Source: JAYXXU01 sp037969155
Lineage (GTDB): Bacteria > Pseudomonadota > Gammaproteobacteria > Pseudomonadales > Moraxellaceae
NCBI GenBank assembly: GCA_037969155.1
Contig: JBBKWW010000046.1
Span: 1 to 13,928 of the forward strand
Direction: 5' to 3'
Length of the DNA stretch: 13,928 nucleotides
Shown: piece by piece, positions 1 to 6,877 of the stretch
Layout: each line of letters begins with the position of its first letter
Numbering within the stretch: the stretch's first letter is position 1
The notes under the pieces: generated by a model
Told to the model about the DNA's origin: nothing
The model's database searches: none
What the model saw: the letters and a program-made list of their open reading frames with translations, nothing else
Program-made: the position numbers and the translations under genes

Positions 1-1558
1 TAGCATCCACAAAGCTGAAATCCTGAGTGCTGGTACCAAGCACCAGCGGAGTGACAGACTCTTGTTGTACGCCAGCGGTTGTACCCGATGCGCGTGCAGT
101 AATGCTGACCTCGCCATTGGCGCTTGGGGTCAGCAGATTTGCACCCAATACAATCACCGCACGGCCTTCGGTATTGCTGTTGATCGGTGAGTGTGCAATC
201 GCATTACCCGCACCATCCAATAACTGAATGCGACTGTTGACAATCGGCGAATTGCGGCCGTCACGCACATTGACAGTCACCGTGACTGGCTCGCCAACCC
301 GCACCACGGTCTGATTTGCTGTGACATTCACCTGAGTGCCAGTCACCGGAATCGTGACATCTTGAGAGCCCAACGCACGTCCTTGCGTATCCAATATGGT
401 GGCGCGTACCACCACATCACGATCAAACTTGTAATCAAGCTTTGTCGTGCCTGCATCGACTTCAAGCGTGGTGGTTGCCAAGCCTTGCTCATCAGTGGTA
501 ATTACTGATCCAGTCGTAAAGGTCGCACCCGCCAAATTACGATTTAAAATCTCTAAACGCACTTGCTGACCCGCAATCACGCCGCCGAGTGCATCAGTCA
601 CCCGAAACGACAGGGTGCTGTTACCACCGCCGGTGAGAATACTGGGGCTCGATTGCGTGACCAAGATGCCCAAATCACTCGATGCAGCGGTCACCACTGG
701 CATGGTAAACGCCTGAGACACCGCAGGGACGATCTTGACCAATGACGCACCCATCACGATGCCTGATGCGAGCAATGCATTCAGATCCGTCGTGGCAGTT
801 GGCTCAAATTGGATTTGGAAGTCTGCAACCCCTAAATTGTTGGTCATCACCGAAGAAGAACCTAAAATACGCACACCCTTGGTGATGGCATTTGGAATCG
901 CCAGCTGTACTTCCTGCCCCTCGATACTGCCACCAATATCATTGGTGACGACCGCACTGAGGGTAAACACACCACCGGTCACCTGTAATGATGGCCGTGT
1001 TGGTTTTAAACTTAAATTCAGGTTTTGTTCAACTTCACCACTACTGGTGTCGCGCACTGCAATACGTTGTACTTGCGGGATCGAAAAACGACCGGCTGCA
1101 TCTGTTGCCACTGCTGAGATATCGATGCCATTATTTAACAAATCAGCTCGGTTAGCAGCTGTACTCGGCTGCAATATCAGCTCAAATGATGCGACACCTT
1201 CTTCATTGGTAAATCCAGTATGACTACCAATGACTGACACGCCTTTGGCGATTGCATTGGTAAAGCCCAGAGACACCGCCCGTCCAGCCACACTTGAACT
1301 GGTCGATAAATCTAGCACTCGAACATCAATTTTCAAGCGACTACCGTTAATGCTAAATACCTTTACCTCATCTGAAAACTCAAACACCGTCGTTAGATTG
1401 GCTATTTTTTGCACGGTGGTTGGACCACCATTACTGACTGGCTTAACTGCATCCGAAGCACCACCACCGCCACAAGCAGACAGTGCGACAGCCATCGCCA
1501 ATACCGTCAGTCGTGCGCCAAGTTTCGTTGTTTGTCCCAAATCAGTACTAAAATCCAT
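1..1558 (-). CDS. Ig-like repeat lipoprotein, partial (C-terminus beyond the window)
   Basis: This frame is open for 519 codons from the ATG at 1558 to the window edge, with no stop, so the C-terminus is missing. The N-terminus is a lipoprotein signal peptide: a short charged part to R16, a hydrophobic core, and a lipobox LSAC with the lipidated Cys at 29. A GGGG tract follows; Gly at +2 suggests outer-membrane sorting. The mature part is made of beta-rich Ig-like modules at about 73-158, 189-277, 305-398 and 405-500, resembling the bacterial Ig-like (Big_1/invasin) fold. Modules 1 and 2 are clear paralogues: each has NAI(A/T)KGV, then an (E/N)xGVA turn, then a run ending LLxxGI. A weak ribosome site (TGAGGT) lies about a dozen bases upstream. 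The likely role is a surface or periplasmic-facing structural or adhesive protein; that is inference. All plus-strand frames here are shadows of this gene. Confidence 0.85.
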   Translation of the reverse strand, partial: MDFSTDLGQTTKLGARLTVLAMAVALSACGGGGASDAVKPVSNGGPTTVQKIANLTTVFEFSDEVKVFSINGSRLKIDVRVLDLSTSSSVAGRAVSLGFTNAIAKGVSVIGSHTGFTNEEGVASFELILQPSTAANRADLLNNGIDISAVATDAAGRFSIPQVQRIAVRDTSSGEVEQNLNLSLKPTRPSLQVTGGVFTLSAVVTNDIGGSIEGQEVQLAIPNAITKGVRILGSSSVMTNNLGVADFQIQFEPTATTDLNALLASGIVMGASLVKIVPAVSQAFTMPVVTAASSDLGILVTQSSPSILTGGGNSTLSFRVTDALGGVIAGQQVRLEILNRNLAGATFTTGSVITTDEQGLATTTLEVDAGTTKLDYKFDRDVVVRATILDTQGRALGSQDVTIPVTGTQVNVTANQTVVRVGEPVTVTVNVRDGRNSPIVNSRIQLLDGAGNAIAHSPINSNTEGRAVIVLGANLLTPSANGEVSITARASGTTAGVQQESVTPLVLGTSTQDFSFVDA

Positions 1559-1605
1559 GATTGTTATGACCTCAAAAACCCAGTGTTAAAAATTGAATCC
1601 TTTGT

Positions 1606-1621
1606 GCGGCGCATGTGCCGC
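1606..1621 (-). other. Hairpin in the lipoprotein leader or tetR 3' region
   Basis: GCGGC at 1606-1610 pairs with GCCGC at 1617-1621 across a GCATGT loop. It lies after the tetR-like gene and just downstream of the candidate lipoprotein promoter, so it could be a leader hairpin or the remnant of a terminator. There is no T run on either side, so an intrinsic terminator is not supported. Confidence 0.35.
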
Positions 1622-1634
1622 CGAGCCTTACCAG

Positions 1635-1663
1635 ACTTTACTTGACTTAACCCAAATTGGCAA
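1635..1663 (-). promoter_or_regulatory. Candidate sigma70 promoter for the lipoprotein gene
   Basis: On the minus strand, TTGCCA (1663-1658) and TAAAGT (1640-1635) are separated by exactly 17 bases. They match the consensus boxes at 5 of 6 and 4 of 6 positions. Transcription would start near 1628, giving a leader of about 70 bases. This supports separate transcription from the upstream TetR gene, which ends only about 40 bases earlier. Confidence 0.45.
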
Positions 1664-1704
1664 TCTAGCGAACATAAAGTTTATGCCGCCGCAATCAGCC
1701 AGAC

Positions 1705-2370
1705 TCAATCATCAAACCAATTCGCTTCTCCATACGTATCAAGCAGTTGATCATACACCGCACGGCCTTCAGGGGTGAGATAAGGCCCCTCTAAAAAAAC
1801 CATTTGCCGTAAGCCTTGCTTAAGCAAACGCTCATCCATATGGTCTACACGCGACAGATGCCCCGACATAAATAAAAAGTTCGACCAGTTGGTCAGCACA
1901 ATCCAGACATTAATAATCAACGCCTCAATCTCAGGCCGAGTCGCATGCATCAGCCCTGCGGCAACAAACCCCTCATAAATTGCTCGCCCATGGCGCATGA
2001 CTTGGCGCGAAAAAATCGGATAACGCTTGCGCAAATCATCACTTGCTTCGATCAAATGATGAATATCCCGATGCAAAAATCGAAAACGCCAAAACTGACT
2101 ACTTAACGCATGAAAATAATTTAGCTTGTCCGCTGTGCTTAATGGCCGATCCGTGGGAACCACCAAAAGCTCTAAAATATCATGCTGATACTGCTCTAGT
2201 AGCTCACTGATAATCTCGGTTTTATTGCGAAAATGATAGTACAGATTGCCCGGACTAATCGCTAGCTCTGCTGCGATGTGGTTAGTCGTCACTGCCCGCT
2301 CACCACGCTCATTAAACAACTGCAAGCTGGTATACAAAATTCGATCGCGTGTTTTCATGGGATTTTTCAT
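1705..2370 (-). CDS. TetR/AcrR-family transcriptional regulator
   Basis: This is a 221-residue protein of normal TetR length. The N-terminal DNA-binding domain covers about residues 5-55. Its helix-turn-helix shows TTNHIAAELAISPGNLYYHF (28-47) followed by RNKTEI, the standard TetR signature. The remaining alpha-helical part (about 60-221) should bind ligand and dimerise, and contains the run FWRFRFLHRDIHHLIEA typical of a subgroup of these regulators. It is divergent from the aldehyde dehydrogenase gene, with 127 bases between the two starts and an inverted repeat in the dehydrogenase promoter. The probable role is local repression of that gene, relieved by an aldehyde or a related compound; this is inference. 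The ATG at 2370 has no clear ribosome site, and an in-frame ATG at 2358 is a possible alternative start. Confidence 0.9.
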   Translation of the reverse strand: MKNPMKTRDRILYTSLQLFNERGERAVTTNHIAAELAISPGNLYYHFRNKTEIISELLEQYQHDILELLVVPTDRPLSTADKLNYFHALSSQFWRFRFLHRDIHHLIEASDDLRKRYPIFSRQVMRHGRAIYEGFVAAGLMHATRPEIEALIINVWIVLTNWSNFLFMSGHLSRVDHMDERLLKQGLRQMVFLEGPYLTPEGRAVYDQLLDTYGEANWFDD

Positions 2371-2384
2371 GAGGCCCGCACTCT

Positions 2385-2393
2385 ATGCTCTAA
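2385..2393 (-). promoter_or_regulatory. Additional copy of the putative TetR half-site
   Basis: On the minus strand these nine bases read TTAGAGCAT, identical to the plus-strand bases at 2441-2449 that form the left arm of the main palindrome. The right arm (CTCTAA) is not preserved here, so this is a half-site. It sits about 15 bases upstream of the regulator's start codon, a position suited to autoregulation. Confidence 0.35.
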
Positions 2394-2432
2394 AGACCAC
2401 ATTATCCTACAGTCTATTAAACGTAAAACAAG

Positions 2433-2461
2433 TTGACAACTTAGAGCATTTACTCTAAAAA
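2433..2461 (+). promoter_or_regulatory. Candidate sigma70 promoter for the aldehyde dehydrogenase
   Basis: A perfect -35 box TTGACA (2433-2438) is followed after 17 bases by TAAAAA (2456-2461) as the -10 box. Transcription would start near 2468, about 30 bases before the ATG at 2498. The spacer contains the putative TetR operator, so a bound repressor would block RNA polymerase directly. Confidence 0.6.
2441..2458. promoter_or_regulatory. Putative TetR operator (18-bp inverted repeat)
   Basis: TTAGAG and CTCTAA are perfect inverted arms separated by six bases (CATTTA). The repeat occupies the spacer and the start of the -10 box of the dehydrogenase promoter. Symmetric sites of about this size between -35 and -10 are classic TetR-family operators. 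Assignment to the neighbouring regulator rests on position and symmetry only. Confidence 0.5.
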
Positions 2462-2497
2462 TAAATGTAACGTTGACCGAACCGATGATGAGCTGAT

Positions 2498-3943
2498 ATG
2501 AACAGCGTTTTTCAAGCCGCCGAAACCAGTCTACCGCCAGAAATCCAACGGATGCACGATGTGCTCGCCGTACAAAAAACCGCTTACCGGCAGAATCCAG
2601 CCGCAACCCTACCTGAACGGCTAGAGCGACTCGCACGCTTACGTAAAACCTTGGTCAAATACCAAGAGGAAATCTGCCAAGCCATTAGTGATGATTTCGG
2701 TAACCGCTCGGTTCACGAAACCAAAATCGGCGAGATCATGACCTGTCTCGACCACATCAGCTACAACAGCAAAAATCTCAGTAAATGGATGAAAAATTCC
2801 AAGCGCCACATCAGTACCATGCACAAGCCAGCCAAAGGCTGGGTGCAATATCAGCCACTCGGCGTGATTGGTATCATGGCGCCGTGGAACTACCCATTGC
2901 TTCTCTCCGTCGGCCCACTGATTTGTGCGTTGGCAGCGGGCAACCACGCCATGCTAAAAATCTCCAGCGCCTCACCACGCTTTGGCAAAGTGATTGAACG
3001 AGCCTTGGCAGAAGTATTTCCTGCCGAAATTGTTAGCGTCATCAATGGCGGTGGAGCAATTTCAGACGGGTTTTGCCGTTTGCCGTTTGATCAAATTACC
3101 TTTACAGGTTCAACGAGTGTCGGTAAAACCGTGATGGCTGCCGCCGCCGAAAACCTCGTGCCAGTACTGCTTGAGCTCGGTGGTAAATCTCCCGTGCTGG
3201 TGCACAGCTCCGCACCGCTGCAAGACGTGGCGGAACGGCTGACCTTTGGTAAACTGTGGAATGCAGGGCAAACGTGTGTGGCACCAGATTATGTGTTTTT
3301 GCCCAAAGGTAAAACCAAAGCCTTTGTTGCACAAATGCGCCATATGATCGGCCGCACCTACCCGACCCTGCGTGACAATCCTGATTACACCAGTATCGTG
3401 AATGATAAGCAGTACAGTCGTTTACAGCGTTATCTAGACGATGCACGTGAACTCGGTGCAGAAATAATTGAAATCAATCCCGCTGGTGAAAATCTGGATG
3501 GCACGCGCAAAATCGCGCCAACACTGATTACTAACGTCACCCAAGAGATGCTGGTCTGCCAAGAAGAGCTGTTTGGGCCATTGTTTGTGATTCATGAATA
3601 TGACGACATCGAACAAGCCATTGAATATATTAATGATCGGCCACGCCCACTCGCACTGTACTATTTTGATTATGATGAGCAGCGTGCAGAATATTTGTCA
3701 CGCAAGACACATTCGGGGCACTTAGGCGTGAATGCAGTGATTACCCACGTCGCACAAGACGACCTGCCGTTTGGTGGGGTTGGTGCATCAGGTATGGGCA
3801 AATACCACGGCCATGAGGGATTTTTGACCATGAGTCATGCCCGCTCAGTGATGGCCAAGCCCCGTTTTTATGCCCTGCGGATGATTTTACCGCCATTTAA
3901 TAAACCGCTTCATAAAGTCATCTTCAAGGCAGTGATCCGTTAA
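2498..3943 (+). CDS. Aldehyde dehydrogenase, coniferyl-aldehyde dehydrogenase type
   Basis: This 481-residue NAD(P)-dependent aldehyde dehydrogenase oxidises an aldehyde to the carboxylic acid. Visible motifs are PWNYP with the catalytic Asn131, the cofactor loop GSTSVGK (204-210), the general base Glu226 in ELGGKS, the nucleophile Cys260 in GQTCVAPDY, and EELFGP. The GQTCVAPDY context and the hydrophobic C-terminus place it near class 3 and coniferyl-aldehyde (CalB-like) enzymes; the natural substrate cannot be read from sequence. The usual KPSE cofactor-binding motif is KISS here (154-157). The start is the ATG at 2498, with only a weak GATGAG ribosome site. It is transcribed divergently from a TetR gene that probably controls it. 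No hairpin with a T run follows, so its transcription end is unclear. Confidence 0.88.
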   Translation: MNSVFQAAETSLPPEIQRMHDVLAVQKTAYRQNPAATLPERLERLARLRKTLVKYQEEICQAISDDFGNRSVHETKIGEIMTCLDHISYNSKNLSKWMKNSKRHISTMHKPAKGWVQYQPLGVIGIMAPWNYPLLLSVGPLICALAAGNHAMLKISSASPRFGKVIERALAEVFPAEIVSVINGGGAISDGFCRLPFDQITFTGSTSVGKTVMAAAAENLVPVLLELGGKSPVLVHSSAPLQDVAERLTFGKLWNAGQTCVAPDYVFLPKGKTKAFVAQMRHMIGRTYPTLRDNPDYTSIVNDKQYSRLQRYLDDARELGAEIIEINPAGENLDGTRKIAPTLITNVTQEMLVCQEELFGPLFVIHEYDDIEQAIEYINDRPRPLALYYFDYDEQRAEYLSRKTHSGHLGVNAVITHVAQDDLPFGGVGASGMGKYHGHEGFLTMSHARSVMAKPRFYALRMILPPFNKPLHKVIFKAVIR

Positions 3944-3949
3944 TTGCTT

Positions 3950-3964
3950 GACTTCACCGAAGTC
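3950..3964 (+). other. Small hairpin after the aldehyde dehydrogenase
   Basis: GACTTC and GAAGTC form a perfect 6-bp stem with an ACC loop, seven bases after the dehydrogenase stop. The following bases are not T-rich, so it may be only a weak or factor-dependent terminator. Confidence 0.3.
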
Positions 3965-3979
3965 TGTTGCGATTTAGAC

Positions 3980-4008
3980 TTGTTCAGGCTCGGTTTTTCT
4001 GGTATAAA
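3980..4008 (+). promoter_or_regulatory. Candidate promoter of the rpmB-rpmG operon
   Basis: TTGTTC (3980-3985) and TATAAA (4003-4008) are 17 bases apart, matching the sigma70 consensus at 4 of 6 and 5 of 6 positions. Transcription would begin near 4015, giving a 75-base leader before rpmB. This fits an independently and strongly expressed ribosomal-protein operon. Confidence 0.5.
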
Positions 4009-4089
4009 ACGCCCCTTGATTTTAATCAATGCACTTTTTTGTTGTAGTCGGTTTTGTGAATGATCAAGACCGTCTCAGTGGAGTTCACC

Positions 4090-4326
4090 ATGTCCAAGGT
4101 TTGCCAAGTTACCGGCAAGCGTCCACTCGTTGGCAACAACGTGTCGCACGCCAATAACAAAACCAAGCGCCGGTTCGAGCCGAACCTGCACTATCATCGT
4201 TTCTGGATGGAAAGCGAAAAGCGTTTTGTACGCCTACGTCTGACCTGTAAAGGAATGCGTATCATCGACAAACTGGGTATCGACAAGGTCATTAGCGACC
4301 TACGTGCCCAAGGTCAAAAAGTCTAA
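4090..4326 (+). CDS. rpmB: 50S ribosomal protein L28
   Basis: This 78-residue protein has the same length as E. coli L28 and matches it closely: SKVCQVTGKRP at the start, then NNVSHANNKTKRRFEPNL, HRFWMESEKRF and KGMRIIDKLGID. L28 is a large-subunit protein binding 23S rRNA. A single Cys (residue 5) and no zinc-binding CxxC pairs mark it as the C-minus type. The correct start is the ATG at 4090, which has GTGGAG seven bases upstream and gives the family N-terminus MSKVCQ. An in-frame ATG at 4060 would add ten unrelated residues. It is the first gene of an operon with rpmG, which begins 12 bases after its stop, as in E. coli. Confidence 0.97.
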   Translation: MSKVCQVTGKRPLVGNNVSHANNKTKRRFEPNLHYHRFWMESEKRFVRLRLTCKGMRIIDKLGIDKVISDLRAQGQKV

Positions 4327-4338
4327 GGAGCTTGAGCC

Positions 4339-4494
4339 ATGCGTGACAAGATTCGCCTCGTTTCGAGCGCCGGTACTGGTTATTTCTATACCACGACCAA
4401 AAACAAGCGCACCAAGCCTGAGAAAATGGAAATCAAAAAATTTGATCCCGTGATCCGTCAGCACGTTGTGTTTAAAGAAGCCAAAATCAAGTAA
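4339..4494 (+). CDS. rpmG: 50S ribosomal protein L33
   Basis: This 51-residue protein matches bacterial L33: IRLVSSAGTGYFYTTTKNKR, then TKPEKMEIKKFDP and RQHVVFKEAKIK. It lacks the CxxC pairs of zinc-binding L33, so it is the C-minus form, as in E. coli. L33 is a large-subunit protein near the ribosomal E site. The ATG at 4339 is preceded at eight bases by a strong AAGGAG ribosome site that overlaps the rpmB stop region, so the two genes are almost certainly co-transcribed. A strong intrinsic terminator follows after about ten bases. The gene falls below common ORF-length cut-offs and could be missed. Confidence 0.97.
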   Translation: MRDKIRLVSSAGTGYFYTTTKNKRTKPEKMEIKKFDPVIRQHVVFKEAKIK

Positions 4495-4505
4495 TTGGTT
4501 TTGCC

Positions 4506-4539
4506 AAAAAAAACGATCCTCAATGGATCGTTTTTTTTT
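4506..4539 (+). terminator. Intrinsic terminator of rpmB-rpmG
   Basis: CGATCC (4514-4519) and GGATCG (4525-4530) form the stem around a TCAAT loop. Eight A on the left and nine T on the right extend the stem and give the U tract. The symmetry means it could also act on the minus strand. Confidence 0.93.
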
Positions 4540-4694
4540 GCTCTAAATTCATTTGGTTATATTTTTTTATTTTTTTCCAGCTAGACCGTTATACTGACTG
4601 GCATAAATCTTGCCAGATCATGTGGATAATCCCGATCACCATACAGTAACATCCGCCCTCACCGATGAATGATTGAGCCTTTAAGGAGCACTGC
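4540..4694 (+). promoter_or_regulatory. Upstream region of the ybaL-like gene
   Basis: This 155-base gap is T-rich at its left end. TATACT at 4590-4595 is the best -10 candidate (5 of 6), but 17 bases upstream there is only TTATTT, a poor -35 box. A strong AGGAG ribosome site at 4684-4688 ends six bases before a GTG, which fixes the start of the next gene. No riboswitch-like structure was recognised. Confidence 0.35.
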
Positions 4695-6413
4695 GTGCCA
4701 CACGACGTTGACCTGATTGTCCTGCTCGCGCTGGGCTTTGGCCTTGCGCTGGTATTTGGTTATTTAGCCTCACGCTTACGACTGCCACCACTGGTCGGCT
4801 ACTTGGTCGCGGGGATTGTGATTAGCCCCAATACACCGGGTGTAGTGGCGGATATTACCCTCGCCAATCAGTTGGCTGAGTTGGGCGTGATGTTTTTGAT
4901 GTTTGGTGTCGGGATGCATTTTTCGATTGCCGACCTCAAGGCCGTGCGCAAGATTGCGATTCCAGGTGCCATCGTACAGATGTCGGTGGCCACGTTGCTC
5001 GGCATGGCCGTCAGTTACTCGTGGGGCTGGCCGCTCGGCTCTGGTTTTGTGTTTGGCCTATGTTTATCCGTCGCGAGTACAGTCGTGCTGCTACGGGCAT
5101 TAGAGGCACGTGGGCTGCTAGATTCGGTTAATGGTCGTATTGCGGTAGGCTGGCTGCTGGTCGAGGATTTGGCGATGGTGCTGGCCTTAGTGCTGTTGCC
5201 ATTGGCGGCGGTGTTTCTTGGTGGCAAGCCACTGCCAGGCACGTCACCCGATCAAAGTATCTGGATGACGGTACTGGTGACGCTACTCAAAGTTGCAGCG
5301 TTTATTGCATTTATGTTTGTGGTGGGCAAACGTCTGATTCCCAAGCTCATGTTGATGGTCGCGCGGATTGGTTCACGGGAGCTGTTTACCCTGACCGTGG
5401 TGGCAGCGGCGGTCAGCATTGCCTATGGCTCGTATGCTATTTTTGGTGTATCGATGGCACTCGGCGCATTTATTGCGGGAATGGTGGTTAAAGAGTCTGA
5501 CTTTAGCCATCGTGCCGAAGAAGAAACGTTGCCGCTACGCGAGATTTTTTCGATTTTGTTCTTTGTATCCGTCGGCATGCTGTTTAACCCGAGTATTTTG
5601 GTCGAAGAGCCACTGCATGTCTTGGCAGTGGTGGCGATTATTGTGTTGGGTAAGACATTGGCAGCCATGGCTTTGGTACTATTCTTCCGTTATCCACTCA
5701 ATACTGCGCTCACTGTCGGCGCGAGTTTGGCGCAGATTGGCGAATTTTCGTTTATTTTGGCGACGTTGGGCATTGCGCTTGAACTGCTGACCGTAGAGGC
5801 ACAAAACCTGATCCTTGCCGGTGCATTGGTATCGATTAGTCTAAATGCCGCAATATTTTCAATGGTTGAGCCGGCACAAGCATGGATTCGCAAGCGTTCT
5901 GCTTTAGCGCGTTTATTGGAGCGTAATGCCGATCCACTGGCGATGCTGCCGGATGAAGTCGATCATCAGTACCTTACGGGCCAAGTGGTGTTGGTTGGCT
6001 ATGGTGAAGTGGGTACTAGAATCGCACAGGGATTTACCCAGCAAGGTATTCGCTTTGTGGTGGCGGATGAAAATCGTGAGACCGTTGAGTTCTTACGTAG
6101 GCAAGGTATTCCGGCCGTGTCAGGTGACGCCAGTGACCCTGCGGTGTTGATTCAAGCACATATTATGCGTGCCAGCACATTGGTGATCTCGACGACCGAC
6201 TTCTTGGATGTACGCCGCATGGCAGAAATTGCGCGCACACTAAACCCATCGATACAGGTATTGCTGTGTGCCGAAAGCAGCGAAGAGGCACTATTGCTTG
6301 AAAAAGAACAGATCGGCACGGTCTTTCTGGCTAAACAGGTGCTCGCTGATCATATGACGCAGCATATTGTCGATCTGAATGCACTACAGCAGGCTTCGAC
6401 AACGCCGCATTAA
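4695..6413 (+). CDS. ybaL: YbaL-type monovalent cation:proton antiporter (CPA2, Kef family)
   Basis: This 572-residue inner-membrane protein resembles E. coli YbaL (about 558 residues) along its length. Shared stretches include PLVGYL, AELGV with LMFGVGMHFS, AIPGAI, GLCLSVASTVVLLRALE, GWLLVEDLAMVL, GSRELFTL and ASLAQIGEFSFIL. The N-terminal ~390 residues form about twelve membrane segments of the Na+/H+ exchanger domain, with the acidic pair Glu157-Asp158 in VEDL as likely ion-coupling residues. A cytoplasmic TrkA-N/RCK nucleotide-binding domain follows from about 430, with GYGEVG at 435-440 and a conserved acidic residue (D458) further on. There is no room for an additional TrkA-C domain. 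The start is GTG, chosen from the AGGAG six bases upstream. It stands alone between two terminators. The expected role is K+ or Na+ efflux in exchange for protons; the ion is not certain. Confidence 0.9.
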   Translation: MPHDVDLIVLLALGFGLALVFGYLASRLRLPPLVGYLVAGIVISPNTPGVVADITLANQLAELGVMFLMFGVGMHFSIADLKAVRKIAIPGAIVQMSVATLLGMAVSYSWGWPLGSGFVFGLCLSVASTVVLLRALEARGLLDSVNGRIAVGWLLVEDLAMVLALVLLPLAAVFLGGKPLPGTSPDQSIWMTVLVTLLKVAAFIAFMFVVGKRLIPKLMLMVARIGSRELFTLTVVAAAVSIAYGSYAIFGVSMALGAFIAGMVVKESDFSHRAEEETLPLREIFSILFFVSVGMLFNPSILVEEPLHVLAVVAIIVLGKTLAAMALVLFFRYPLNTALTVGASLAQIGEFSFILATLGIALELLTVEAQNLILAGALVSISLNAAIFSMVEPAQAWIRKRSALARLLERNADPLAMLPDEVDHQYLTGQVVLVGYGEVGTRIAQGFTQQGIRFVVADENRETVEFLRRQGIPAVSGDASDPAVLIQAHIMRASTLVISTTDFLDVRRMAEIARTLNPSIQVLLCAESSEEALLLEKEQIGTVFLAKQVLADHMTQHIVDLNALQQASTTPH

Positions 6414-6430
6414 CCGCTAAATCAACCTTA

Positions 6431-6456
6431 AAAAAGGCACAAATCTGTGCCTTTTT
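6431..6456. terminator. Bidirectional terminator between ybaL and the 93-residue gene
   Basis: GGCACA (6436-6441) and TGTGCC (6446-6451) pair around an AATC loop, flanked by five A on the left and five T on the right. It lies 18 bases after the ybaL stop and 14 bases after the converging minus-strand stop, so it can serve both genes. Confidence 0.92.
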
Positions 6457-6469
6457 AATCGCATACAAC

Positions 6470-6751
6470 TCAGCTGTAACGAGTAGGCTCTTCATCGACA
6501 ACTTGGGCATGCCAGCGCGCGGCTTGCTGCTCCATGATCATTTGCAGTGCCGCATGCACCATCTGCTGACCTACCCCATGCAGTTGATCACCAAGGGTTT
6601 TTTGTACCACATCAGAAAACTGAATCGATACCAAAGCCTCGCCATCACCTGCGGTCGGGCGTAACACTAAATTGCCATCGTCGAGTTGCACCAGCTCCAG
6701 TAACATTTCCTTAGAAATTGGAGCATTACGGTCATTCAAGATAGAACCCAT
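6470..6751 (-). CDS. Small protein of unknown function (93 residues)
   Basis: I do not recognise a characterised family. The 93-residue protein has a polar N-terminus (MGSILNDRNAPISKEMLLEL), a short predicted beta region around 28-48 (NLVLRPTAGDGEALVSIQFS), and an amphipathic Gln/Met-rich helix at about 58-82 ending near W80. No signal peptide, membrane segment or cysteine is present, so it is probably cytoplasmic. The start is the ATG at 6751 because a full AAGGAGG ribosome site lies seven bases upstream (6759-6765). The in-frame ATG at 6784 lies beyond that site and is unlikely. The strong ribosome site, ordinary composition and shared terminator argue that it is a real, well-translated gene. 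It follows the DUF6586-like gene on the same strand after 126 bases, with no clear terminator between them, so they may be co-transcribed. Confidence 0.8.
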   Translation of the reverse strand: MGSILNDRNAPISKEMLLELVQLDDGNLVLRPTAGDGEALVSIQFSDVVQKTLGDQLHGVGQQMVHAALQMIMEQQAARWHAQVVDEEPTRYS

Positions 6752-6877
6752 AAACTTGCCTCCTTGATGCACTGTGCCAATCACAGCAGCGACGTTAAAA
6801 TGATCGTGACTCGTTTTACAATGCGTTCATTGGCAGGTTTTTTCAAGTGATAAATGTAGCAGCCGTGCCAGCGCTGC

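Noticed and set aside
735..1223. 162-codon plus-strand open frame
   Set aside because: It lies antisense to the well-supported Ig-like lipoprotein frame, which has a signal peptide and internal repeats. The plus-strand protein has no recognisable features.
2639..2947. Minus-strand open frame inside the aldehyde dehydrogenase
   Set aside because: The plus-strand frame here is the conserved dehydrogenase with its catalytic motifs. The reverse frame shows nothing recognisable.
4060..4089. Upstream in-frame start for rpmB
   Set aside because: It would add ten residues foreign to L28, while the ATG at 4090 has a ribosome site and gives the standard 78-residue protein.
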